Source: Owenia fusiformis (Eukaryota > Annelida > Polychaeta > Sabellida > Oweniidae). Taken from it: a stretch of 64,000 nucleotides of DNA. The notes beneath the pieces were generated by a model, which had not been told where the DNA came from, did not search any database, and worked only from the letters and a program-made list of their open reading frames with translations. The stretch is taken from assembly GCA_903813345.2 (NCBI GenBank), contig CAIIXF020000011.1, positions 11,504,842 to 11,568,841 of the forward strand, given 5' to 3'. Shown one piece after another: positions 42,595 to 54,150 of the stretch (position 1 is the stretch's first letter; every line of letters begins with the position of its first letter). The position numbers were made by a program, and so were the translations under genes.

Positions 42595-44207
42595 GTACCT
42601 CCCTTCCTTCTAAGGGCTTGCTCCCCGAAATGAAAATGCTGGCTTCTGTGCGAAAATAAAAACTTTGAGGAATACTGAAATAATTCAACCATTATATTTG
42701 GAGATATTGGCATCTGCTTATTGTGTATTTGAAGTGGCATTATACGAGACGTAGGATGAAAAATGAAGCGTTTCATCATGTGACACATCCTCAATTGTGA
42801 AGATTAATGTCTACTGATGAATTGTAGTTACAAAAAACTACTTCCGATCCCCAGATATTAATCTAAGTGACAACATTTGATCAGTGTATCTGGGAAGACG
42901 TAAGAAGGATGCCAGTATGAATGATGAAAACAGTTTAAAAGAGATCACGATCGATAACTTCAAGCAAATATGTCGCGTCATGTATTTTTTCGCTCTAACC
43001 TTAACTCAGATGAAACTGTTCATTTGAAGTACAGTGATTTCTCAATGTCATAAGAGAAAACACAAATTGGTTTCAATATTAATGACCATGACTCGATGTA
43101 ATTTAATTAAATTCCTTGTGAATCTAGATATTGATATACCACATTCAAAAGGCTATGAATGTGGATCAGCATTCAAACAGGGAATTTAAATATGTGAGCC
43201 GCTGTTCGACCAACGATTTCATTCCTAGAGAGTCGTAGAGACAGACTCAAATTAGTAAATTGCCAACTTCTTTGGTTTATTCGGTTCTCAGTTCTCTAGC
43301 ATGCATTCCGAGCGTTCATCCTGCTAAGGATTCTGATATACGAATTTGTTTTAAATTATCTCGATCGCAACACGATACAAAATGCTGCTGATTGATGAAT
43401 GGAACATTGACCAACGAATATAGATTTAAGGTCATGAGACGGACGTACGTGTGCTGTAAGGGGATCGGATTCATACTCTCCTCTAATGGATTTTGGCAGG
43501 GACGAATTTGCTCGGAAAGTCTTGATCGTAGTTTACTCCTAAAACCCGGTTAAATGATGTCGCCTAATTGTATCAATGTAACCATCACATCCATTTATAT
43601 CTTATACTAATAAGACGATAATAAAGATCGTCTTGTTTCCCATTGAAACTCCTTTGATATCGGAAACGGCGTATTGGATATTATTGGACCGCTATCGGGA
43701 TACACAGGCTGCAGATTCCTTTGAGCAGCAAAGCATCCGTGAGGTATTAAAGAAAAAGTCAGCGCATTTGAAAACGCTAGCGTTGATCAACTGACTGAAA
43801 ATATTATTCGAACATCGCAATTGCAACATTATGACTTAGATAGATACACAAACCTATTTAGGAGAGGATTTATTGAAGAATCAGTTATTGCAAGCTTGAA
43901 CCGAATATGTATTGCAAATGTAACAAATGTCGGTTGAATTCAGAGTGAAGAAGACAAATGAACGAAAGGATTAGCCAGGCATTTTGCTAACATATTAACC
44001 GATATCAGGTAGTTTTTCTGTTCGTTTACGAACTAATAACTCTTCAAGGAGATACTATTATTTATAAGTATACGTAAAAAGTGAGTATCGTATTTTAAAG
44101 ATTGTTAAGACACGCGATGTGAACGAGAACATCGAGCGCTTGGAATGTTAGTACTGACCGGGCATAGGAACGTTTAATTGAAAGGAGCAAAAAGGATTAC
44201 CTCAGAC
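42595..44207. other. Upstream region of the neuropeptide receptor exon
   Basis: Non-coding, somewhat less AT-rich toward 43200-43900. The 5' UTR and promoter of the + strand receptor probably lie here. An in-frame TAA at 44175-44177 precedes its ATG. No recognised repeats. Confidence 0.4.
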
Positions 44208-44511
44208 ATGGAGGGAGTAAATGCTACACTAGCCCACCCTCACCAGCTGCCATCAGTGATAAACACTACAATGGCCACTAATTTCACACAGGATGATTTA
44301 CACTCTTTTTTAACAGATAAACTCGGGCCTCGTCGACGCCCGATGCCCGAAGTGATAAGTCTGACGTTTGTCTATACGTTGATCCTTGTAACGGGGGTCA
44401 TCGGAAACGTATGTACCTGTCTTGTTATCACTAGGAATCACTACATGCAGACTGCTACCAACTACTACCTATTCAGTCTAGCCATATCTGATGTTTTAAC
44501 TTTAATCTTAG
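44208..44511 (+). CDS. Neuropeptide GPCR, first coding exon (pyrokinin/neuromedin-U receptor-like), partial
   Basis: Rhodopsin-family receptor at the cell surface, likely coupled to a PRXamide or neuromedin-U type peptide. The 101 codons encode an extracellular N-terminus with three N-glycosylation sequons (N5, N19, N25), the LGPRRRP motif seen just before TM1 in neuromedin-U and insect pyrokinin/CAPA receptors, TM1 (about 48-73, VTGVIGNVCTCLVI with the GN motif) and most of TM2 (ATNYYLFSLAISDVLTLILG with LAISD). The exon ends at a GTAAGT donor in phase 1, a common intron position after TM2 in this group. ATG 44208 is preferred, since the upstream in-frame TAA is only ten codons away. No continuing exon was found, so the gene is incomplete here. 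Confidence 0.88.
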
Positions 44512-44969
44512 GTAAGTGCCCCTTCTTTGTATCTACGAGGTTCTTAAGAAACTTTACGAATAAATATGGTATCAATAGCACGATGAAGATAACTTGAATT
44601 CAATATAGAAGCTAAAGAAACCCAAACCGACTCGCATGCCATGAAATGAAAAGATAAAGCCTCTAGCTAAACGATTTGTTTTTTGAAAGGTGGTAAAGGT
44701 ATGTTTACGTAGTCTCTAATTTCTCTAATTACTTTCACGATCAGTGTTCTCAGCACTACATGGCATATGATCATCTCTTACAGACATTGACGAGTTCAAA
44801 GACTTCGCCAGAAATAAACATATTTCTCTACCTCATGCTTAGCTCCGTGCAAACTACCCACTCTGATTGTTCACTGCGTCTTTGGATCGAACCTATGACG
44901 TTTGTTCACTTGTCCATGTACCAGAACATAAAAATAGAATTTATAAAATATAAAAACTCATGATAGGGA

Positions 44970-45273
44970 CAAGGAGGATTGGCTCCCAGAATCGAAGTCG
45001 ATATTTTCCAACAATGAAAACGCCGAAATGTCGTTATTTTCTGAAATTATAACCGATTATAAATTCAAAATAAACAGTTCAAAATATTCGAACCAATATC
45101 TCGATCATTTCTTGTGAGTTTTGGAATTTTTCGTTAGGGAATAAGACCAAAATTCACAATTCAAATGTTGAAGTGAACAAAATGGCGGTCGTTGGAATTC
45201 AAATTTTGTAGCACGACATGCCCATATATGGGACAGAATATCGATGCTGCACTCTGGGAGCCAATCCTCCTTG
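44970..45273. mobile_element. MITE with GGATTGGCTCCCAG ends, copy 2 (304 bp)
   Basis: The ends CAAGGAGGATTGGCTCCCAG and CTGGGAGCCAATCCTCCTTG are perfect 20-base inverted repeats. TGATAGGGA at 44961-44969 and TGATAGGTA at 45274-45282 look like a 9-bp target duplication with one change, which would suit Mutator-like or hAT-like elements. No ORF. It lies 459 bases after the receptor exon. Confidence 0.88.
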
Positions 45274-45364
45274 TGATAGGTAGAAGTGTTAATTTCGTGT
45301 TCGGAAACATTGACGTATGAAATTAAGCTTTTTGGGGTATGATGGCAATAAGAATCCACATGTC

Positions 45365-45645
45365 CAGGGGCGTAGCCAGCTTTCAGTCAGGGGGGGGGTG
45401 CGATCGCCGAAAATTTTTCAGTTTTCGGTCAGGGGGGGGGTGCGATTTTGCCATAAGCAACACAAAAAATTAAGATTTCTTTTGAATTTTACAAAAATTG
45501 ATGCAACTTCCTTCAAAATTGAGCTAGAAGCTTCAAATAAAAAGCATTTTAAAGCTCTTTTCTACCTCTATCCAATGGTCATATTTTCAAAGGTTATGGG
45601 GGGGGGGGTGCGATCGCACCCATCGCACCCCCCCTGGCTGCGCCC
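45365..45645 (+). mobile_element. GGCGTAGCCAG repeat family, full-looking copy
   Basis: Starts CAGGGGCGTAGCCAGCTTTC, with runs of nine Gs followed by TGCGATCGCC or TGCGATTTTG, a core AAAATTGATGCAACTTCCTT and GAGCTAGAAGCTTCAAATAA, and an inverted end GCACCCCCCCTGGCTGCGCC. The same plan is found at 49341-49570. Short inverted ends and no coding frame point to a non-autonomous element. Confidence 0.75.
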
Positions 45646-48600
45646 ATGATGTCGATACTTTTATTAGTTCAAATTTAACTTTTTCATATCCGATGTATTC
45701 TGAAGTATTGATAGTGGATAGGGTTTCCATCATGCTGATAACATTTTGCAGGCTTACACGTATATTTGCAAATTAGAGAATCCTTGTTTGTTTACTATAA
45801 TGTTCGGAATGTAAAACGTTAAAATGGTTACAACGAAAATATTTAAGTAAACAAGATACTATAACGACTATAATTTTGATGGTTGAATTGAAGATATAAA
45901 CAATTTTGTTTCGAGTTGTCAAACCCAATAATCCTTGTAAGTCGTTAAATCCTGATAAATCACTTATTTTATGCAATTAATATCATGCGCAGAGCTGCTA
46001 AGAATTGGACAATCTGGTTTCTTGCAATGTTTGAGAATCATCAGGTTAAACTCGCTTATTTACGCGTTGTTCAACTCTGTTGATAATCAAAGTTAATTCG
46101 GCGGTGAGTACGAATTCTTTCTCTGATATTGGTTAAATCTCAGCTTTTTATGAATTATGCTAATTTAGCAATCATTCTTATCGAGGATTGAATCAAACTG
46201 TGGCATTTCATTTGGGAATTATTTGTGAATAGCAAGTTTTCATTTGCAAGTTATTTGTGCTAATAGTTTCCTTTTATGAAATATGTAACGCAGTCCCTTC
46301 CCATTTATAACGGGAACTATGTGCCAGGTCGATTTCTTGATCGAATCTCGTTATTTTTTGCTGTTTCTGAAATTGGGAAGCTAATGAAGTGATACGTTAT
46401 GGCTCCTTCTTAAAGATAAGTGGAATGTTTAAACAGTCAAAGAATTCACTCAGAAGTGCTGAAGATTTTATAAAAGTTATTTTTTAATGAATACGACGGA
46501 TAAACATAAGTGAACCAGATCAATGAAAAGAGCAAATCATTTATATAAGGTAATCTCAACGACGTCTATTTTTGATCGAGTTTAGGAATTCATGTCATCA
46601 GGCACAACATAGTAGTACACACGTAGCGTGCAGTTATCGATGTAAGTTTAAAGAATGTTAGAAGTTGCATCGATCTATAATTGAAATGGTGTCAGTTCCT
46701 ATAATATGGACCGTAAAGCCAGGCGGTTCACCTGTTACAGACATTTATTTTAATTTCCCTTGTTGGCTTCTCTTCCAAATATTTACAGACGAACCACGTG
46801 ACGAATTTAAAGGAACATTTGTTCAATATTTTTGTTTACTTGATATCGTTAATTAGAATGTTTTTACCCGCAATCTCACAAAATTTCTCTTTGACTATTT
46901 AGAGTCCATGGTACGTGTATGTCATCATATGCAAGGACCTCTAATAAAGGCGCTGGTAGCACACTGTGGCGCAGCGATATTTGAACTAATATTTACATAC
47001 CTACATATGTCCCGTATTTATTTTTTATTAAAGCCGACCAATATAGTCCCGGCTCATAGGCTGAATTATGCCTTTCGTTAGCAGGGGTCAAAAAAGGTAA
47101 TAAAAACGAATTCATATTTTGAAGTACATAAAATTACAAAAAATGAAAAAATATTTTCAAATACATATTTAAAGTTTATCAGCCATAATTTCAAGGTTAT
47201 TTTGCCAAAAATACCAAAAATTATGTAATGTATCAACATTTTGTCTTGTTTCTTAAGTATTGGTGTAAAGTAAATTGTATAATAATAGTAATATTTCTTT
47301 AAATGTGTTTTTATACGTTTTGAGATATAGACTATCATCCTCAAGGGTCAATTATCGTTAAATGAGGACGCATTGCTTGACTCTTTGTGGCTTTGGTCAA
47401 AATGAGCGTCTGTCCTGTCCGTATTACAAAATAGATAAAAGCTAAAAAGCACTCTTATGTAATACACTAACTAAACAATGACATTTACATGAAGGATAAT
47501 GCATAAAGAATAGAATGAAAATGTTTACATTTTTACTCCTTGTGATGACGCATATTTTGAGTCAAAGGCGGAAGTTTTTTCAGCAACTGGTATTTAAAAA
47601 ACAATTATGCAACTTCTTTAATATTGGTTCAAATACTTCAAATGTTACTGCGCCATACTACTACTACTGATTCTTCATATTCCGGAGTCATGTCATGGAC
47701 TTTTACCTCGATAAATCTAAAAGAACATTTTAAGGAAATTCCAGGTATGACTTAAAATGATTGAAGCTTTATAGATGGCTAATATTATTAGCCGTTCATA
47801 TATTCATGTGATGTACCCCCATAAAGCAGCAGTATACAATCGATCTTAAAGAAAGACATACGTGTAGGAATGAATGTTGATTAGCGGACGATTGGATAAA
47901 TGTACATTTGACCTCAACTCATAAATCTTTCGCTTATCAAACGAAAATAATAGACATATGTTTCAAGGCAAACTTATTGTTGTATGTCCTTTGAATCTCA
48001 GTGTGCTCAGAAGTGTCATTTCGATACCTTAAAATGAACTAGGCGTATAGAGACGATTTTGTTTTGAAGGATGGAATCCGTGTTATCATGAAAAAGAATA
48101 TTACTTTTCTTAGATACACAGTAAAAGTATCCCGATCAATCGAATCCCAACGCCTCTGGGACCGGCCAAACGTGCTTGTTTTCAAGTTTTTTTGAATATG
48201 TGAGTCAATGGGAGGTAACGAACTGAAACCAACAAAAGGTGCGCACAATACACTCATCAAACAATGTAGCTGGCATAGTCAAAATGTCAGCCCCATATCG
48301 GTTCAATTAATCTGTTTCTATTCAAGGTATGCCATTTCAGGAGGAGAAACTCTGCATATTGCGTCACTTCTATCTTTCCCACTCTTGTTACATTATCTAA
48401 TATATTTAAGGGGAAATTAACTCAATCGTTTGAAAATTTAGACATATTCTTAGCTAAATCTGATTTAGAAAAGTACCTTGGGACGGCTCATTTAACATTT
48501 AAGAGGTGGATGTCACAGTTCCATCCTCAACTTAATTATATTCATCGTCTTTTTTCAATGTACATACTATTTCCATATACAGAACAACAACCAACAAAGT

Positions 48601-49340
48601 ATTTCATTGTACAACCCGAACCTAAAATAACCAGACGTATAAGATTTACTAATTTTATTGATCTCTTTCTATGACATAATGATTCAGGCAATGTACCCCG
48701 CAATATTCTAATTGCGAAAAAGTGATGCCCTTAGGCTAATGATCTGCCCTTTAAAAACACACAGCAGCAGATCTACTGGCAACTCAAGAGCGCTCAAAAT
48801 ATTAGTACAGCAACCAGTGTCCATCTGCGCATCATCTCCAGTATTAGTTACCTACGTAGTAGACAAGAATAACTTTGTTTGAACTCATCAAAGCTCTCGT
48901 TGAATTTCAGAGCACTGTTCTTAAGTGTGTTTTCATTCCAAATGTTTCACTTAAGACTTTAGATCCATGTTAAGTTGTTAAGAGCTTGGCAACTAATATA
49001 CATATATCGCTCTTAAGTCTCATACTGATCTAAAATTAGATTCCATTAAGAGTTGCATTGGTTCTGCTGATTACCTAATCTAAAATTATACCAATTAATT
49101 AATTTATACTTAATTATATATGCACCTCGTGATAATTGTTCCCTTCCCCATCGCAGAGTGATCAATTACGGTAGACATTGTTTCTTTGTGGGTCGAGACG
49201 TTTGCGCTTGTTTCTGTTCTGTGTTTCTTCAATACTTTTGGAGAAACGGAATATATTAGTTAAGTTAATTGTAAATGTTCCTTCCAATGTAATTTCTTTT
49301 CATATTGCCCACCATTTTTTCACCATTGACGTAATGTTGT
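45646..49340. other. Gene-free stretch
   Basis: AT-rich, only short frames, nothing recognised. If the neuropeptide receptor continues beyond the window, this is part of its first intron. Confidence 0.35.
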
Positions 49341-49570
49341 CAGGTTCGTAGCCAGCTTTCAGTCAGGGGCGGGTGCGATCGCCAAAAAATTCGGTTTCCA
49401 GTCGGAGGGGGTGCAATTGTGGTATAAACAAGCCAAAAAAAGATTTATTTTGAATTTCATAAAGATTGATGCAACTTCCTTCAAAATTGAGCTAGAAGCT
49501 TCAAATAAAAAGCATATTTTCTTCTTCTTTTTCATGGTTTGCACCGATCGCACCCCCGGCTACGTCTATG
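49341..49570 (+). mobile_element. GGCGTAGCCAG repeat family, second copy
   Basis: CAGGTTCGTAGCCAGCTTTC to CGCACCCCCGGCTACGTC, with the same core (GATGCAACTTCCTTCAAAAT, GAGCTAGAAGCTTCAAATAA) as 45365-45645. G-runs are shorter and the right half has a small deletion. Confidence 0.75.
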
Positions 49571-50440
49571 GTTGTATCGCTGGTATAATTTGAAGGACAT
49601 GTAACTTATCGAAAAAACACTGAACATTATAGTCATTATTGACACTCTTTTACAGGCCATAGCTACGTCGTCTAAAGTACTACACGTTATGTCAATTTGA
49701 CCGTCAGCAAAAGGCTCAGCATTCCTCGAACTGTCAGAACAATCATTCAAATTACTATAATTCACTTTCATGTACAGCACTCCTATAGATATGTGATTGT
49801 TATGACTGCCAACATTCTCATCTTCCAAGTAGACAGCTCTACAGATGATGTCATCATGCCTCGACTCGATAAATCAGACATAATTGCTTTTCGAAAATAA
49901 CAATCGCTCTATGTGACCTGGTCGTCTATCATATTTCTAGCCTTAATATCATCTAACCACTTTATCAATCTATACGGTGGCATTGAGACTTGAACGACGT
50001 AAACTCTCTCTGGAGAAAAGAAAAGATAAAAAGGAACGCGTATTGAAGAACAATCGATTGTAAAACGTCTATGTATTCCAAACGATAACATAACGTTTAA
50101 AGAAAGAATGTCTGACACCCACACCCTCCCCTTCCATTAAGAAATCATTACCAGACACCAAATCAAGAATTCACGAAACATTTCATTCATATAGATGCGA
50201 CACAATAAAAACACCCTTATGTACATCCAAACTAGTTGTGGATACTAGACAGGAGCACATACCAGTACACGATAGAATGATCAGTTTCAATAATGAAAGT
50301 TTATCTATCTTAGTACTAAATGTCGAAATTAAACCTGTATTAGAGAGGGTGATATATAAGATAAGTTGGTCTGAATGGCGTGAGAAAACTGACAGGGGAA
50401 GTATGTGTAAAAGCACTCTGACTATCAATGTCAATTAATG
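49571..50440. other. Cluster of unassigned open frames on both strands
   Basis: On the - strand 49571-49828 and 49909-50124 are open (for example FSPERVYVVQVSMPPYRLIK), and on the + strand 50238-50438 is open (FNNESLSILVLNVEIKPVLE). The amino-acid make-up is less simple than that of most chance frames nearby. I recognise no domain, convincing splice pair or signal peptide. It may be remnants of a decayed gene or element, or chance. Confidence 0.2.
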
Positions 50441-53400
50441 AATTAACCAACTTACCATTAGATGTAAACCAAGGACATATTTTTTTGAATCAATTATGCT
50501 CCAGATATTGAACATTGATTCCTAATTTTGTGTGTTCACACACTATTTTCATAATTCGTTTGTTGCGTTATTTAGTGGCCAAATAGTTTATAGAGTAAAC
50601 AAATAAATACTAATCTACATGTATATATTCCAGAATACAAACATAATAACGGATACTGAAATAACGCAAGAATATTGGCTTGCATTGTATTGTTGTATTG
50701 AAATATCGGAGACTTTTCAAATTCTATTTAGTTTACAATCTTTATCCGCCGTTTCATTTAAACAACCGCTTGAATTATATCCTTCCCTGTGATGATATAC
50801 CTATGCATCTTAAAACGAAATCTTGAATTCTGATAGTTATAGGGAAAAAATCAAATGATTGCCAGTCAGATTTCAGATCGAATGTAAGCTAAAAGAATTT
50901 TCGGCAGACATATTACATTAGTGCAAAGTAAAAATAGAAATATAGATAAAACGAAATGAATTCAGTTATTAAATCAGAGACGTATGATTAATTGACGATC
51001 AAACCCCAGCCATATATTTGCGTCTCGTTTCTTGGATTCGGTTCAGTGTAAATGTTTTCAGTAGAGATGTTGACCAAACTATAATGAGAAGTCATTAGCC
51101 AACTAAGGAGGTACATCGAGCATGTTTTATCATTTCCCATTTGTGCAAATGTAATGTTTCTTCGTGTATTCCATCCCAGGAATCGTTGTCTGAATTCAAA
51201 ATACCTTTCTACTTAATCGAATTTTGCAAAGGTCATCCTTTAAGCCAATACAAGGTGTTCCGATACGCTTTTTCGGCTGCGTTTCCGTAAAACCTCGGAA
51301 CGTATAATAGCTTGTAATGACAATTTATTTAATTCTACCAAATGAAGACAAATTGAAAATGAAAGTTTCTCTCTTTGAGCCTATTTTAAAGAAAGCAATT
51401 TAAAGCAGTATAGCACCTAATGTTATTACTAACTGAGATCAGTGACCACGAGGCCATCTTGGATTACCAAGGTATGACGTTTTCATATGATTGAAAATCG
51501 AACTGGTAAACGAGTATGCGTGAAGCTGGGAAACAGCAAACATGCTGTAACATAAATATTTTAGTAAAAATAAGGGTGTTGAATAACCCACAAAATATTT
51601 GTTGAACCATCACTGTAAACAAGGAACATCGGGTACTGCATTAAATTGGAAACGCAGTGATATTTCCAGTAATACTTGTTTGGACCTATTCTATTAGACA
51701 GATAGGCCATAATAGATGAAGATTGGGCAGCTCTTGATTCACCTAATCTTTAAAAAGCTTTTACTTAATACACCAGGCTCTCAAATACCCCAATCCAGAT
51801 TCTCTTGGTGGAATGGAACATTGTTTATTCCGAAAACATGAAACTTGAATCTAAAACGATAAAATCAAACCATAATGTTACACTTCAACAGACTCAATAT
51901 TTCAGTGATGTAAACTCGGGTACAACAACATCTTCGAATTCCAAGTGTTATGTTGGAGCGACTAATACCTTGAGAATCAAGATGGTGCAACAAGTTGTTT
52001 GATGAAACAAGACAATGCACCATCAGAAACATTGTTCTTTTCTTTACACAGTTTCCAATTACATCGTAAACCTAACAAGTTTATTAATTCATGCAGGTCA
52101 TCAAGTCCCAAAGAGTATATTTGAACGCCAGAGAGGTTGATAGCGTTGCCAAACAGTAATTTACTGTTTGAAACAGTGTCATATGAGATGCCATTTTTAT
52201 CGAGACGAAAAGAAAAATGCAATTATTACTTGCTGGTGAACTGATTAGATATTTATAATCTAGCCTTACTTCCTCCGTCGAAAATATTGGCGATCCAACG
52301 TCAAACGTACGTACAGAGAAACGGTATGGCGGTATATTTTGACGATGGCCGGGCGTGATATCATAGAATATAACATATAATATAGAAACTTAGAAAGCGA
52401 TAAAAAAAAAATTTTGTCAAGAGATAATGTTCTTACTTTTTTACCAAATTACTCATTGTAAGTGCATCACTCTATCCACTCAGGAAAATTCATATTTCCA
52501 TCAAAATTGAGGAAGTTAAACCAAAATTAGAATTGCATGTAATGGGTCGTACTGTATGGGATTCTTCCCTCCAAAAATATGCTTTATTCCACCTATGTGA
52601 CTAATTATAATATGATTTACGAAGGGTTTATATCGGCATTTCGACACCTCGTTGTTAATGTATTCATTGGATACACAATGAAATCAAGCATTAGACAAGA
52701 AGCTCGTCAAACATGACAGTTACATTCAACAATACGTAACAAACACCAATTTCTATTCAAATTTTATTGGCTTTTATATCAGTCCCACCGGGATTATCAA
52801 GCTTTTTCAATTCAAAATTAACACCCATCTTGATTTATAAGGTTTCGTTTGCTTCAACTTGTGTTATAACCACCTTGAATATCGAAGATGAATAGATGAA
52901 TTTCTATATAGCTTTGAAATCTCTCCAGTTCTCGGTTTTTTCATGAGATTTTGAGAGATCTGCATATTAAACCTCTAATGCTCTACTTTCCCCGGCTACT
53001 TTCCTTCTTTCGAGGAAATTTGAATTCAGTGAAAAGTTTCCACAAAAATAACTGATTTATACAGTTACGTTATTCAAATCATTTTCCATGAGTTTTTCAA
53101 CTTATCTAAAAGGTGTGGGCCAAATCTCCGTTGATGCAATGTTAAAATTTAAAACCTTGGTTTATTCGTACAACAACCATTTTTTATGATTCATCAAGAA
53201 TGTACATTAACAGAGTCATTCCATAGTATGCCATTCGAGTTTTAGACATGTACAGGTTGAACAAACACTTATTGATAAATCATAAAATTAAGTGACTATT
53301 GCAAGTATTTAACATAGAAGCCTGTGACAGTCTGACCCATCCAAAAGAAGTACTAACATCTATTTATTCAACTTTATATTACCCTTTCCCCGTTTTAGAT

Positions 53401-53894
53401 TCATTACATCATCATGAGGTAATCTGTTTACCAAAGTGCTAGACTTAATTGACCATGTGAATAATTTGAGTCAAGTCAGACATTCTATAAGTCAGCGACG
53501 ATTAATGTTTTTTTACACAAGCCAATTTTGTCAAAATTAAATGATTTCGTGATGAGAAATTGAAAGACACCCTAGGTACCAAAGTGTCACGTCATCTTTC
53601 AAATTCTTAGAACATGTCATTGAACTTGCTTGTATGTCCCCTCTTAAATACAATGTGGAGTTGTAAAAACTATGTTATTTTTCTCCTATTTCTTTTAATC
53701 CTAGATTTTCTGTAGTTGAGGGATACTGTCACGTCATAGCGTTTTAGCACTAATGAAGTAATGACAATGCTGGGAATCTCACTTTGAAAAGTAAGTGGAT
53801 TAACGGACGTCATGCTTCAGTAATTGCAATGTTTCCATCTGGACTGTATTCTTGCATCCGTATGCCTGCATACTCTTAATTTACGCCTCTTATA
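50441..53894. other. Gene-free stretch
   Basis: AT-rich with short frames only. No element ends, arrays or exons recognised. Confidence 0.35.
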
Positions 53895-54150
53895 AAGGAT
53901 GAGTCAAAAAGGTAACCCAATCAACTTTTAATAACTCAGTGATCTAGGATGGATTCAAAGTCATATTTGGCACAATCGAACCTTGTTCAGTCTTTTTATA
54001 TTTTACCAAGTTTCATAGGTCCATATTAAATTGTAACGACTGTATGGCCATTTAACAAAACATGCTCAAAATGCCAGTCTTGACTTTGGAGGAGAGAGTA
54101 GAAGAAGTAGTTTTGTCTTTGGAGGCAAACGTGAACTCATCCGGTGAGAT
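53895..54150 (+). mobile_element. 5' end of a mariner-type element with start of transposase
   Basis: AAGGATGAGTCAAAAAGGTA is a diverged terminal repeat shared with the fragment at 7729-7870, followed by the same untranslated blocks. An ATG then opens MPVLTLEERVEEVVLSLEAN, resembling the LTLEER start of the helix-turn-helix region of mariner-like transposases. The frame closes within about 30 codons and no catalytic region follows, so this is an inert fragment. Confidence 0.5.

Noticed and set aside
42398-42794. - strand frames of 74-96 codons at the end of the twin foldback element
   Set aside because: Their sequence is the element's periodic repeat plus flank, and the codons reflect the 10-11 bp motif rather than protein coding.
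45317-45649. + strand 110-codon frame
   Set aside because: It lies across the G-run repeat. The glycine/arginine repeats come from the repeat's G-runs.
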